DNA from: CBDANZ01 sp965197865
GTDB taxonomy: Bacteria; Acidobacteriota; Vicinamibacteria; Vicinamibacterales; CAVVIG01
Length of the DNA: 64,000 bases
Direction of reading: 5' to 3'
Assembly (NCBI GenBank): GCA_965197865.1
Contig: CBDANZ010000001.1
Location: 151,796-215,795 of the forward strand
Of the stretch, positions 44,490 through 53,514 are shown piece after piece (within the stretch, counting starts at the first letter, position 1; every line of letters starts with the position of its first letter). Under the pieces are notes generated by a model. It saw nothing but the letters and a program-made list of their open reading frames with translations, ran no database searches and was not told the origin of the DNA. The position numbers were made by a program, and so were the translations under genes.

Positions 44490-47087
44490 GGCTGCACGCG
44501 AGAAGGCTGACCAACGCGATCGTCAGCAACACGCCCATGCTCGCCGTGCCCGGATGGTTCGAGATCCCGAGGCTCGCGAACGAGGCGACGGTGGTCAACG
44601 CGCTGAACAGGACCGCGCGCGGCGTGCTCGAGCGGATCGCCAGCGAGGCGGAACCTTCCCGCCGCTCTCGCGCGAGCAGGTGGATGCCGTTGGCGACCCC
44701 GAGCCCGAACAGGAGCGGCAGAACGATCACGTTGGCGTGGTTGAACGACAGCCCCGCCGCGACCATGACGCCGATGGTGACCAGCGCCGCCAGCACCAAA
44801 GGCAGGAAGCCGATCGCCGCCGACCGCGCGGAGCGAAGCGTCGCTGCGAGCAGAAGCGCGATCGCGATGATGGCGGTCGCGGTCGCCTGAAGGAACGAAG
44901 CGACGACCGTGTTCCCGGCCTCCAGGACGGTAAGCGGCGGGCCGACCGCCTGGGGCACCGCGCCGCGCACGGCCTCGACGAAGCGGCGCAGCTCGTCCCG
45001 GTCCTCGTGGATCGGCGCCCTGGCGTGGATCTCCACCTTGGCGCGCCCGTCCCCGGCGATCCAGCGATCGCGCAGGACGGCGGGGATCGACCGGGCATCG
45101 ACCGGTTCCGCCGAAAGCGCCTCCTGGAGACGTTCCACCGCCTGCGGCAAATTGCGCAGCAGCCGGTCGGTGAGGTCGGCGAGCCGCGCCGGCGCGGGGT
45201 CGGAGGCGATCGGCCCCGCGAGCGCCCGGGCGAGGCGCTTCGCGGACCGGGCCTCCCCGTCCGCGCCCGTGGCGGCCAGCGCGTCCAGTTTTTCCTTGAG
45301 GCCGCGCAACGCTTCCACGGTCTCGGCCCCGGTGGGCGGTGGCGCGCGATCGGCGACGAAGGCGGGCCCGACGAGCTCCGCCACCTCCTCGACGATGCCG
45401 AGCTTGTCTTCCTGGTCGTCGGGGATGAAGCTCGACAGGGTCCGGGCGCTGTCGACCTCGGGAAGCCCCGCGATCCGGGCGGCGGCCGTGTCGGCGGCCT
45501 CGACCGAGGCGGCGAGATGGACGAGCGCGTATGTGTCGCCGTCGCCGCTCTCCACCAGCTCCATCACGGTCTGGACCGACTCGCTCTCCGCGTCCTTGAG
45601 GCGGAGCGGGTCGAAGTCGAACCGTACGAACGGCGAGAGCGCGGCGGTTGCGACCAGAACGACCCCGGCGCCGATGACGACGCTCCGGGCGCGGCCTTCG
45701 ATGAGGCGGGCGACGGCCTCCGCGAAACCGCCTTCGCCGCCGCCCACGCCGTCCGGCCGGGCGTTGAACACGGCGATGAACGCGGGCAGCAGGGTCATGG
45801 TCGCGAAGAAGCCGATCGCCATCCCGGCGCCGGCGATGAAGCCGAGCTCGGCGAGGCCCAGATAGGGGGTCGGCAGGAACGCGAGGAAGCCGATCCCGGC
45901 GGCAAGCGCCGCGAGCGCGAGCCCGGGTCCGACGCTGGCCGCGGCGAGCGCGGTCGCGTCGGCGCGGTCGACCCCGCGCCTCGCCGCCTCGCACCAGCGG
46001 AGTCCGTAATGGATGCCGAAATCGACGCAGAGCCCGATGAAGAGCACCGCGAAGGCGACCGAGATCAGGTTGAGCACCCGGACGGTCGCGGCCGCGAACG
46101 CCGCCGTCCACAGCAGCCCGATCACAAGCGTCAGGAGCGCCGCCAGCGAAATCCGGATCGAACGGAAGCAGACGAGGAGGAGCAGGACCACCAGCGTGAA
46201 CGAAAGCGCCCCGGCAAGCTCCATCCCCTTGCGCACGGACCGGAGCTCGTCGTGCCTGAGCGCGGGCTTGCCGGTGAGGCGCACCCTGACGCCCTCCCCG
46301 ATCCCGGCGGGCATGGAGTCGGCGATCGCGCGCACCGCTCCGATCGCGCGCTTGCCCGGCCGGAACCGGTCGAAGGCGAGGGCGATCTCGACCAGCAGGA
46401 TCTGGCGCGCACCCGAGCGCCGGTCGCCGGTCTGTCCGAACATCAGGCCGATCCACGAGACCGCGCCCGGTTCCCGCCGGGCCTCCGCCTCGACGGCCGC
46501 GGCGATGCGGTCCAGCGCCTCCCCGAGGCCCCTGAGCCCGCTCTCGGCGCCGTCGTCGATCCGCTGCTCGACAGCCAGGGAGAGCATGTCGGCGAGGCCC
46601 CGGATGCTGCGGTCCTGCCAGACGGTGCCGAGGAAGGGCTGCGCGGCGACGATCCGGTCCGCGGTCTCCTCGAGGTCGTCGAGCGGCAACAGCAACAGCC
46701 CGTTGCGGCGGAAGAACGGATCGCCCTGCGGGTGGAACACCGACCGGAAAAGGTCCGGCCGGCGGACGATTTCCTGCCGCATCCAGGCCGCGGCGCGCTC
46801 CGCCTGCTCCGGGGTCGCGCCGTCGATCACCACCGCGAGGTCGCGCGCCTGGCGGGGAAACGCCTTGCGCAGCTCGATATTGAGCCGCCGGAAATCGAGC
46901 TCGTCCGAGAGCATGTCGGCGGTGTCGGAATTGATCTTCACGGTGCGCGCGGCATAGACCCCGGCCGCGACAGCGCCGATGCCACCGCGAGGACCGCGAT
47001 CGGCCAGGCGAAGCGGTGGGCGGTCCGGCCCCAGAGGGCGAAGAACGATGCAGCCTTGCCGGTTTCCCGATGTGTCGGTGCGTTCAA
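44440..47087 (-). CDS. hpnN: hopanoid-associated RND transporter HpnN, frame break near N-terminus
   Basis: About 880 residues. Two halves each have an MMPL/RND-type membrane domain, e.g. F-R-S-I-R-I-S-L-A-A-L-L-T-L-V and the C-terminal A-S-M-G-V-L-L-T-I-A-L-V-S-L-L. The periplasmic segment starts V-K-I-N-S-D-T-A-D-M-L-S and includes P-F-F-R-R-N-G-L-L-L-L-P, typical of HpnN. HpnN moves hopanoids from inner to outer membrane. The first membrane helix (F-A-W-P-I-A-V-L-A-V) lies in another frame; one base change in count near 46979-46984 joins it. The start is uncertain; a TTG at 47087 fits. Confidence 0.82.
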
Positions 47088-47233
47088 GGGAGCCCTGGGG
47101 GTTCGCGGACGGGTTGGGGCGGGAGCGTGGTTATGGGCGCTCCGGAGCCCGCCGGTCAAGCGCCGGCGGCCCTTGAGTCCGTTCCGCCCCGGCCTATGCT
47201 CCGGACACGCGGATGTCCCGGAAGGAGCAAGCG

Positions 47234-47782
47234 ATGACGCGATACGAGCCGGTCAGGCCCGAGACCATGACCGACGCCCAGAAAGCGGTCCACGATTCGA
47301 TCGCGTCCGGGCCGCGCGGCGACGTGTTCGGCCCCTTCCCGGTGCTGCTGCACAGCCCGGGGCTCGCCGACCGTGTCCAGAAGCTGGGCGCCTTCATCCG
47401 CTTCGGCTCGTCCCTGCCGGGCAATTTGCGCGAGATCGCGGTGCTGGTCACCGCGAAATTCTGGGCGGCCGAGTTCGAATGGTACGCGCATGCGCCCATC
47501 GCCCGCGACGAAGGGGTTTCGGAGGAGATCGTCGAGGCGATCCGCACCGGCGCGGTGCCTGCCTTCGATGACGAGGCGGAGGAGGCGGTCTACCGCTTCT
47601 CCGCCGCGCTGCACGAGACCCACGACGTCGACGATGCGCTCTATCGCCGGGTCCAGGCGCTGCTGGGGCAGGAAGCGCTCACCGACTTGATCGCGGTCTG
47701 CGGCTACTACACCCTGCTCGCGATGACGCTCAACGTCTATCGCGTGCCGACGCCCGACGGATCGACCGCGTTCGGCGGCTGA
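47234..47782 (+). CDS. carboxymuconolactone decarboxylase-family protein
   Basis: 182 residues from the ATG at 47234, with GGAAGGAG upstream. The family segment is R-E-I-A-V-L-V-T-A-K-F-W-A-A-E-F-E-W, then Y-A-H-A-P, carrying the conserved Glu and His of the active-site helix. Members act in aromatic catabolism or as alkylhydroperoxidase-like (AhpD) antioxidants, but the redox C-x-x-C of AhpD is absent. It begins a rightward run with the SDR gene 19 bases downstream. Confidence 0.85.
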   Translation: MTRYEPVRPETMTDAQKAVHDSIASGPRGDVFGPFPVLLHSPGLADRVQKLGAFIRFGSSLPGNLREIAVLVTAKFWAAEFEWYAHAPIARDEGVSEEIVEAIRTGAVPAFDDEAEEAVYRFSAALHETHDVDDALYRRVQALLGQEALTDLIAVCGYYTLLAMTLNVYRVPTPDGSTAFGG

Positions 47783-47801
47783 GGGACGGGAGGAGGAGAC
47801 G

Positions 47802-48563
47802 ATGGAACAAGGCGCGGTCGTACTCGTCACCGGCGGCTCGTCCGGCATCGGCGCGGCTGCCGCCTTGCAGCTTGCCGGGAAGGGCTGCCGGATCGCGGTC
47901 AACTACCGGGTCAACGGAACCGGCGCGGCGGATACCGTGGCCGCCTGCGAGGGCGCGGGCGCCGAGGCCTTCGCGATCCAGGGAGACGTTTCGGACGATG
48001 CCGCGTGCCGCCGCATGGCCGAGGCGGTCGAGGCGCGCTGGGGCCGGATCGACGGGCTGGTCAACAACGCCGGCACCACCCGTTTCGTCGATCCCTTCGA
48101 CCTTGAGGGGCTGACGGCGGACGACTTCGCCTCTTCCTACGCGGTCAACGTGACCGGCGCGTTCCAGATGGCGCGCGCGGTCGCGCCGGCGATGAAGCGG
48201 GCGGGCGGCGGCGCGATCGTCAACGTGTCGTCCTTCGCCGCCGCGATCGGCGCCGGAAGCTCGATCGCCTACACCGCGTCCAAGGGCGCGGTGAACACGC
48301 TCACCCTCTGCCTCGCCCGGGTGCTGGCGCCCGAGATCCGGGTCAACTGCGTCGCGCCGACGCTCACCGACACGCGCTGGAACCGCTCGGGGCTGGGCGA
48401 CGAGCGCTACGAAACCGTGCTGTCCGGCTTCGTCGCCTCGGCTCCGCTCAAGCGGAAGATCGTCGCCGAAGACGTGGCCGACGCCATCGTCTGGCTGGTC
48501 ACCGGCGCCGAGCTGGTCACCGGCGAGATCGTCCCGATCAGCGCCGGCACCCATCTCGGCTAG
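47802..48563 (+). CDS. short-chain dehydrogenase/reductase
   Basis: 253 residues of classical SDR. Cofactor motif T-G-G-S-S-G-I-G, N-N-A-G at about residue 87, catalytic Ser in N-V-S-S-F-A and Tyr/Lys in Y-T-A-S-K. The basic residues after the second strand (N-Y-R-V-N) suggest NADP(H). The substrate is unknown. Start ATG 47802 with GGGAGGAGGAG about 5 bases upstream. Confidence 0.92.
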   Translation: MEQGAVVLVTGGSSGIGAAAALQLAGKGCRIAVNYRVNGTGAADTVAACEGAGAEAFAIQGDVSDDAACRRMAEAVEARWGRIDGLVNNAGTTRFVDPFDLEGLTADDFASSYAVNVTGAFQMARAVAPAMKRAGGGAIVNVSSFAAAIGAGSSIAYTASKGAVNTLTLCLARVLAPEIRVNCVAPTLTDTRWNRSGLGDERYETVLSGFVASAPLKRKIVAEDVADAIVWLVTGAELVTGEIVPISAGTHLG

Positions 48564-48600
48564 GCGAAATCGGGCCGGAGCGCCGATTCGGGACGGCGGA

Positions 48601-48646
48601 AGGTAAGGAAGTAAGGAATCCTTACTTCCTTACTTCCTTACTTCCT
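48601..48646. repeat. TTACTTCC tandem units forming a hairpin
   Basis: Three TTACTTCC units in a row at 48622-48645, with the inverse (GTAAGGAAGTAAGGA) at 48603-48617. The 15-base arms 48603-48617 and 48619-48633 are perfectly complementary. It lies between two convergent genes and might act as a bidirectional transcription stop. Confidence 0.75.
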
Positions 48647-48675
48647 GTAACGGCGCGGGCGGGGACGCTCGGGGC

Positions 48676-49293
48676 TCAGCCGAAGTCGAGCCCGCGCTGC
48701 ACCCCGGGCCGGGCCTCCATCGCCGCGTACCAGCGGTCGAGATTGGCGTAGCCCTCCATCAGATGCGGCGTCACCTGCTTGCAGCGGACCAGCGTCCCGA
48801 ACATCGCGAAATCGGCGATGGTGACCGCCTCGCCGCCGCAATTGGCGCGCGTCCCGAGCGCCTCGTCCCAGACCCTGAGGAAGTCGCTGAAGCGCTCCTC
48901 GAACATCGCCTGGGTCGGCGCGTGCGGGTTCTCCGAGCGCACGATGGCGAAGATCGTGGACAGCGTCGGGCCCATGTCTGAGAGGATGTTGACGTAGCGC
49001 TCGCGGAACAGGGCCTGGTGGTCCGCCGTGGCGATCCCGAACCTGCCCGTCTTGTCGGCGAGGTAGGCGAGGATCGCGCCCGACTGCGCCATGGTGAGCG
49101 CATTCCCGTCCGGCCCGTCATGGTCGACGATCGCCGGCGTCAGCCCCTGCGGGTTGAGCGCGAGGAAGTCGGGCTCGCGGTGCGCGCCGGCGAAGATGTC
49201 GACGAATTTGAGCGTGTAGGCGAGGTTGCACTCCTCCAGCATGATCTTGACGCGGATCCCGTTCGACGTGGCCGCGGCATGAAGGTCGATCAA
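48676..49293 (-). CDS. glutathione S-transferase (YfcG/YghU-like), divergent
   Basis: 205 residues. The N-terminal half has H-A-A-A-T-S-N-G-I-R-V-K-I-M-L-E-E and L-N-P-Q-G-L-T-P-A-I-V, and A-Q-S-G-A-I-L-A-Y-L-A as glutathione site. The C-terminal half is shorter and lacks the W-Q-M-G-G-x-G-P-M-x-G-Q signature of the two other copies. Thr/Ser-Asn at S-N-G is the probable catalytic region. It lies 28 bases downstream of the alpha/beta hydrolase gene in the opposite order: transcription runs from 50206 towards 48676, so both may form one operon. Confidence 0.85.
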   Translation of the reverse strand: MIDLHAAATSNGIRVKIMLEECNLAYTLKFVDIFAGAHREPDFLALNPQGLTPAIVDHDGPDGNALTMAQSGAILAYLADKTGRFGIATADHQALFRERYVNILSDMGPTLSTIFAIVRSENPHAPTQAMFEERFSDFLRVWDEALGTRANCGGEAVTIADFAMFGTLVRCKQVTPHLMEGYANLDRWYAAMEARPGVQRGLDFG

Positions 49294-49321
49294 TTCTGCC
49301 TCCTTGGTTGGGTTCGGCGGT

Positions 49322-50206
49322 TCAGCGCGTCACGCAGCTCTCGGTAAACGCGTGGACGGCGGCGTTGAAGGCTTCCGGGTGCTCGCGATAGCAGAAATGC
49401 CCGGACTCGTTGAAGATGTGGAGATAGGTCCGGCGTTCCCTGGCGGTCAGGAACTCCATCAGCGCGATGCCCTGGGAAAGCGGCGCCGTCGGGTCGTTGT
49501 AGCCCCAGAGCATCAGCGTCGGGCGCTGCAGCCCCTTGTCCAGCAGCCAGCGGTGGGTCTCCTCGAGGTCGCGCTGCAGGTCGGGCAGGAACTTCGTGGC
49601 GAGCAGTCCCTCGTCCGACATCTTGCGCACGGCTTCCTCGTATTTCGGCGTGTGCGCCGCCTCGACCGCGACGTCGAGCCAGCCCTCGGTGACGCAGGCC
49701 GGGCTGTATGAGTAGCGCTCGAACACCCAGCGGTGGCATTCGCGCGAGCGCAGCGGGAGCGGCGGGTCGGCGTGGACGATCTCGTTGCGGCCCGTGCCGG
49801 GCGACAACGTGCCCGAATCCACGATGATGCAGGAGCGGCACTGCTCGGGGTGCTGGAGCGTCAGCCGGGTCACCAGGTAGCCGCCGCGCGAATGCCCGCA
49901 GAGATGCGCCGGGCCGATGCCGAGCGTCTCCATGAAGCGCGAGACGTGGTCGGTCTGGGCCTGGATGGTGTAGCCGTCGTCGGTCTTCGGGTTGTCGGTG
50001 AACCCCATGCCGAGCTTGTCGAGCGCGTAGACCCGGTAGCGTTCGGACAGCGCATCGAAGTTGAGGTCCCAGTCGTCGGCGAGGTCGGCCGCGAAGGTGC
50101 CCATGTGCCCGCCATGGACGAGCACCAGCGGCTCGCCCTCGCCCTTCTCGAAATAGCGCGTCCCGATGCCGTCGACATCGACGTATTTGGGATCCGAAAG
50201 CGGCAT
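49322..50206 (-). CDS. alpha/beta hydrolase (meta-cleavage hydrolase-like)
   Basis: 294 residues from the ATG at 50206, preceded by AAGGGGGA. The oxyanion segment is L-V-L-V-H-G-G-H-M-G-T, the nucleophile is in C-G-H-S-R-G-G-Y, the acid is in W-G-Y-N-D-P-T-A-P and the His in E-S-G-H-F-C-Y-R-E-H-P. The layout resembles BphD/MhpC enzymes, which split C-C bonds in ring-fission products, but ester hydrolysis is equally possible. The gene for the GST-like protein follows downstream. Confidence 0.85.
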   Translation of the reverse strand: MPLSDPKYVDVDGIGTRYFEKGEGEPLVLVHGGHMGTFAADLADDWDLNFDALSERYRVYALDKLGMGFTDNPKTDDGYTIQAQTDHVSRFMETLGIGPAHLCGHSRGGYLVTRLTLQHPEQCRSCIIVDSGTLSPGTGRNEIVHADPPLPLRSRECHRWVFERYSYSPACVTEGWLDVAVEAAHTPKYEEAVRKMSDEGLLATKFLPDLQRDLEETHRWLLDKGLQRPTLMLWGYNDPTAPLSQGIALMEFLTARERRTYLHIFNESGHFCYREHPEAFNAAVHAFTESCVTR

Positions 50207-50293
50207 TGTTTCCCCCTTGCGTTCGTCCGGTTCGCTATGATCGAGGGCGATCATAGCGCGGCGCGGCGGGAGACCGCCATGAGGGGGGAACGG

Positions 50294-51127
50294 ATGCTCG
50301 AACTCTACAACTTCAACAACTCGGTCTGCTCGCAGAAGGTGCGCATGGCGCTCGCCGAGAAGGGGCTCGACTGGACGGAGCGCGAGGTCGATTTGTTCCG
50401 GCACCGGCAATACGACCCCAAATACCTCGCCTTCAACCCGAAGGGCGTGGTGCCGACGCTGGTCCATGACGGGACGCCGCTGATCGAATCGACGCTGATC
50501 TGCGAATACCTCGACGACGTGTTCCCCGACCCGCCGCTCCGCCCCTCCGCGCCGGCCGAGCTGTCGGCGATGCGGGTCTGGTGCAAGACGGTGGACGATG
50601 TGCTGCATACCGGGATCACCGCGATCAGCTTCTCCGCCATGTTCCGCGAGCGCATGCGGGCGATGACCGACGAGCAGCGCGCCCGGCGCTGGCGCAATAT
50701 CGGCGATCCGTCGCGCGGCGACCGCGACCGCTCGGTCTACGAGCACGGCGTGGACTCGCCTTACGTCTACAACGCCATCGCGGCCTATGAGTCGACATTC
50801 GGAAAGCTGGAAAAGGCATTCGCCGACGGGCGGAGCTGGATCATGGGCGATACGTTCACCCTCGCCGAGATAAACCTCGCCCCCTACATGGCGCGGCTCG
50901 ACTACCTCACCCTGCTCGATGTCTGGACCGGGGAACGGCCCGGCGTGGCGGCCTGGTGGGGACGGCTGCGGGAGCGCCCGTCCTACCGCGCCGAGCTCAG
51001 CGGCAAGCTCACGCGTGAGCTGATCGAGCCGATGAACCGGTTCGGCGGCGCGATCCGGTCGCGCCTCGCCGAGCGGCGGGAGGAATACCTGGCCGAGCTC
51101 GCCGCCGCCCGCGCGGACGCGGCCTGA
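50294..51127 (+). CDS. glutathione S-transferase (beta/zeta-like)
   Basis: 277 residues from the ATG at 50294, after GAGGGGGGAACGG. The thioredoxin-like half starts L-E-L-Y-N-F-N-N-S-V-C-S-Q-K-V-R, with S-V-C-S as active-site segment, and contains N-P-K-G-V-V-P-T-L and I-E-S-T-L-I-C-E-Y-L. The C-terminal helical domain ends with a charged tail (R-R-E-E-Y-L-A-E-L-A-A). It is a different subtype from the three YfcG-like copies. The quinone reductase gene follows after one base. Confidence 0.88.
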   Translation: MLELYNFNNSVCSQKVRMALAEKGLDWTEREVDLFRHRQYDPKYLAFNPKGVVPTLVHDGTPLIESTLICEYLDDVFPDPPLRPSAPAELSAMRVWCKTVDDVLHTGITAISFSAMFRERMRAMTDEQRARRWRNIGDPSRGDRDRSVYEHGVDSPYVYNAIAAYESTFGKLEKAFADGRSWIMGDTFTLAEINLAPYMARLDYLTLLDVWTGERPGVAAWWGRLRERPSYRAELSGKLTRELIEPMNRFGGAIRSRLAERREEYLAELAAARADAA

Positions 51128-51128
51128 G

Positions 51129-52094
51129 GTGAAGGCCTGGCGGTCCGGCGAGACCCCGGGCATCGACGGACTCACGCTTGCCGGGATCGAGCCGCCGCGT
51201 CCGGGGCCGGGCGAGCTGCTGGTCCGCGTCGAGGCCGCCGCGGTCAATTTCTCCGACCTCCTGATGATCGGCGACCGCTACCAGGTGCGCCCCGACCGCC
51301 CCTTCACCCCCGGCCAGGAGATCGCGGGCGTCGTCGAGGACGCCGGGCCGGGCGCGGCGATCCGCCCGGGCGAGAGGATCGCCTCCAAGCTGGTCTGGGG
51401 CGGCTTCGCGGAGAAGGCGGTCGTCCGTGACGACATGGCGATGCGCCTGCCCGACGGGATCGCGTCCGAGATCGGGGCGGCGCTGCCGGTGGTCTACACC
51501 ACGGCCGTGGTCGCGCTGACCGAGACGGCCTCGGTCGGGGAAGGCGACCGGGTGCTGGTTTTCGCCGCGACCGGCGGCATGGGCATCGCGGCGATGCAAG
51601 TGGCGAAGGCGCTCGGCGCGCGGGTCGTCGCCGTCGCCTCGGGCGCGACGAAGGAGGCGGTCGCGCGCGAGGAGGGGGCCGATGTCGTCATCCCCTCCGG
51701 CGCGGAGGATTTCACCGACCGGGTCATGGCGGCGACGGAGGGGAAGGGGGCGGGAATCGTCGTCGATACGGTTGGCGGCGAGGCGACGGCGCGCGCGCTG
51801 GAATGCCTCGCCTGGCGCGGCGAGCTCCTGGTCGCGGGGTTCCTCAGCGGCGAGGTGCCGCGGATCCCGGCCCATCGCCTGCTGCTCAAGGGGGCGTCCG
51901 CGAAAGGGGTCTACTGGGACCACGACCGCGACCGCGCGCTGGTCGGGCGCGCCGTCCGCCGGGTGCTGGACATGGCCGGGAGCGGCGCGATCCGGCCGCG
52001 CGTCGATACCCGCTACCGCCTCGCCGACCTGCCGCGCGCGCTCGATGCGCTCGCGCAGCGCAGAACGGTCGGCAAGCTGGTGCTTGCGACCTGA
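51129..52094 (+). CDS. NADPH:quinone oxidoreductase-like MDR protein
   Basis: 321 residues from a GTG at 51129, one base after the stop of the GST gene, so translation is coupled. Medium-chain reductase features are A-V-N-F-S-D-L-L-M-I-G-D-R-Y near residue 38, P-G-Q-E-I-A-G-V-V, and the Rossmann loop F-A-A-T-G-G-M-G-I-A-A. Zinc-ligand Cys residues are absent, placing it with zeta-crystallin-type quinone reductases. Confidence 0.9.
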   Translation: MKAWRSGETPGIDGLTLAGIEPPRPGPGELLVRVEAAAVNFSDLLMIGDRYQVRPDRPFTPGQEIAGVVEDAGPGAAIRPGERIASKLVWGGFAEKAVVRDDMAMRLPDGIASEIGAALPVVYTTAVVALTETASVGEGDRVLVFAATGGMGIAAMQVAKALGARVVAVASGATKEAVAREEGADVVIPSGAEDFTDRVMAATEGKGAGIVVDTVGGEATARALECLAWRGELLVAGFLSGEVPRIPAHRLLLKGASAKGVYWDHDRDRALVGRAVRRVLDMAGSGAIRPRVDTRYRLADLPRALDALAQRRTVGKLVLAT

Positions 52095-52182
52095 ATCCGG
52101 TTAGAGCGGACCGATACAGCCGAACGCGAACCGCACTGCGCCAAAGGCGCATCGGACGCCGCCAGACCCGATCGATCGAGAG

Positions 52183-52362
52183 TCAGTCCGAGAGAGAATT
52201 GTCTCCGCTACGCCAGCGGGTCTGCGACTTGCACTTCTTGCAGATCCTTTCGCCCGCCCACGCACTCTGAAACATCTCGCCGCACATCAGGCAAGAGCGG
52301 TCTCTTGCACTGTACCTGTGCTCTAACCCCTGCTCTTCAACTTCGTAGTCGAGTTCATCCAC
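52183..52362 (-). CDS. small zinc-ribbon protein, 59 residues
   Basis: From a GTG at 52362 the minus strand reads M-D-E-L-D-Y-E-V-E-E-Q-G-L-E-H, then C-L-M-C-G-E-M-F-Q-S, E-R-I-C-K-K-C-K-S and a TGA at 52183-52185. The pattern C-x2-C-G-x-x-F-x-S with I-C-x2-C-K is that of small alphaproteobacterial zinc-ribbon proteins. The gene is compact, without frame breaks, and fills the gap between the quinone reductase and the DUF4189 gene. The ribosome binding site is weak (AGAGTGGA), so start and expression are less sure. Confidence 0.65.
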   Translation of the reverse strand: MDELDYEVEEQGLEHRYSARDRSCLMCGEMFQSAWAGERICKKCKSQTRWRSGDNSLSD

Positions 52363-52484
52363 ATATCCACTCTATCCACAGACGGCCCGGAATGCAATTC
52401 CAAAATTGATTTGGCGCGATGGATTTGAGACTTTTTTGTTATAGCAGCGCGCGTCGGCGCGGCCGGTCGAACCGGCCCGCGTCG

Positions 52485-52910
52485 TCACTCGCATCCCCAG
52501 ACCCTTACCATGCAATTCGAACGCCCTCCGCCGCGCCTGCGACATTCCTGAAGCGCCCCATTCTGGACGGTAGAGGCGTTCCGGGCTCCCCATGCCCACC
52601 CGTAAACGGTGCTGCCGCGCGCCTGGTCGGCGGCGTATGCGGCGCAGGTGTTCGAGAAACGCATGACGATGCTGCAACCGTATCCGCACTCGTTCAGCGC
52701 CCTACGGTCCGCTTCCGATTGCGTCCGGTACCGGATGGCCCATCCGTACTGGTTGCCCTGATTGGAGTCGATGGCGAGGGCCCCGGCGGCCCGCGATGCG
52801 GATGGCGCGGAAAGAACCGATGCCGCCAACGCAACCGCGAGTACCATCGCGGCGAGTTTGCTTGAATGACGCGCGGTCGGAGATTCGATCCGGTCGATGG
52901 GTATGCTCAT
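52485..52910 (-). CDS. DUF4189 secreted protein
   Basis: 141 residues from the ATG at 52910, 7 bases after AAGGAG. A signal peptide-like helix (A-A-M-V-L-A-V-A-L-A-A-S-V-L) precedes the DUF4189 domain with G-W-A-I-R-Y-R-T-Q-S-E-A, six conserved-type Cys residues (C-G-Y-G-C, C-A-A-Y, C-R-R-R, N-C-M-V, W-G-C) and Y-G-W-A-W-G. Disulfides in the periplasm are likely. The function is unknown. Confidence 0.82.
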   Translation of the reverse strand: MSIPIDRIESPTARHSSKLAAMVLAVALAASVLSAPSASRAAGALAIDSNQGNQYGWAIRYRTQSEADRRALNECGYGCSIVMRFSNTCAAYAADQARGSTVYGWAWGARNASTVQNGALQECRRRGGGRSNCMVRVWGCE

Positions 52911-53083
52911 CTCGGGCTCCTTGTCCTGCACTTGAGGGCGAGCCCCGAACGGAACCCGCCTGCCTCTGCCATTATAGAAATTCGCGCCGGCACTGTCAGC
53001 GGCAACGGGGTCGCGGTTGCCGCCCGTTTCGGCCTATGATGCGCGCCTTGCAACCGAATGGAGGGTGTTTCGGAGATGATGTC

Positions 53084-53299
53084 TTGAAGGAAGACTTGCT
53101 GGAGACGAGCGGTACGGTTACCGAGAAGCTCCCCAACGCCATGTTCCGGGTCAAGCTCGAGAACGACCACGAGATCATCGCCCAGCCCAAGGGGAAGATG
53201 CGCAAGTTCCGCATCCGCGTGATGGTCGGAGACCGGGTCGACGTGGAGATGTCGCCCTACGACCTGAGCCGCGGGCGGATCACCTTCCGCCACAAATAG
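53084..53299 (+). CDS. infA: translation initiation factor IF-1
   Basis: 71 residues from a TTG at 53084, with GGAG 8 bases upstream; the ATG codons just before are out of frame. The OB fold has G-T-V-T-E-K-L-P-N-A-M-F-R-V, G-K-M-R-K-F-R-I-R-V and V-E-M-S-P-Y-D-L-S-R-G-R-I-T. The loop H-E-I-I-A-Q-P-K-G-K-M-R differs from the common H-E-V-L-A-H-I-S-G-K-M-R. IF-1 binds the ribosomal A site during initiation. Confidence 0.93.
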   Translation: MKEDLLETSGTVTEKLPNAMFRVKLENDHEIIAQPKGKMRKFRIRVMVGDRVDVEMSPYDLSRGRITFRHK

Positions 53300-53334
53300 A
53301 CGCGCGCCGCTTCGCGCTTCCGGCCGCTCCTGCC

Positions 53335-53438
53335 GTCATGGTCGGCGGAGGCCGATCGTCCACGAGTTTTTGGGGACGGCCGGAAGATCGAAAGGAAAAA
53401 CAAAAGAGCGTGGATGGTCGGCCTCCGCCGACCATGAC
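53335..53438. repeat. palindromic repeat family A, full copy
   Basis: Arms 53335-53364 and 53409-53438, 28 of 30 positions complementary, separated by 44 A-rich bases. Each arm is also a hairpin in itself (GGTCGGC-GGAG-GCCGA). It lies between infA and hutU and might end infA transcription. Confidence 0.85.
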
Positions 53439-53514
53439 GAGGCGGGGCATATGAAAAGAGGGCGCCGCCTTCCGGGCGCTTCCGGCCGATATCACGGATA
53501 AGGAGCAGGATCGA

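Noticed and set aside
44230..47571. Plus-strand open frame of more than 1,100 residues
   Set aside because: It is antisense to hpnN, is extremely rich in Arg, Gly and Asp, and has no family features; long antisense frames are expected at this GC content.
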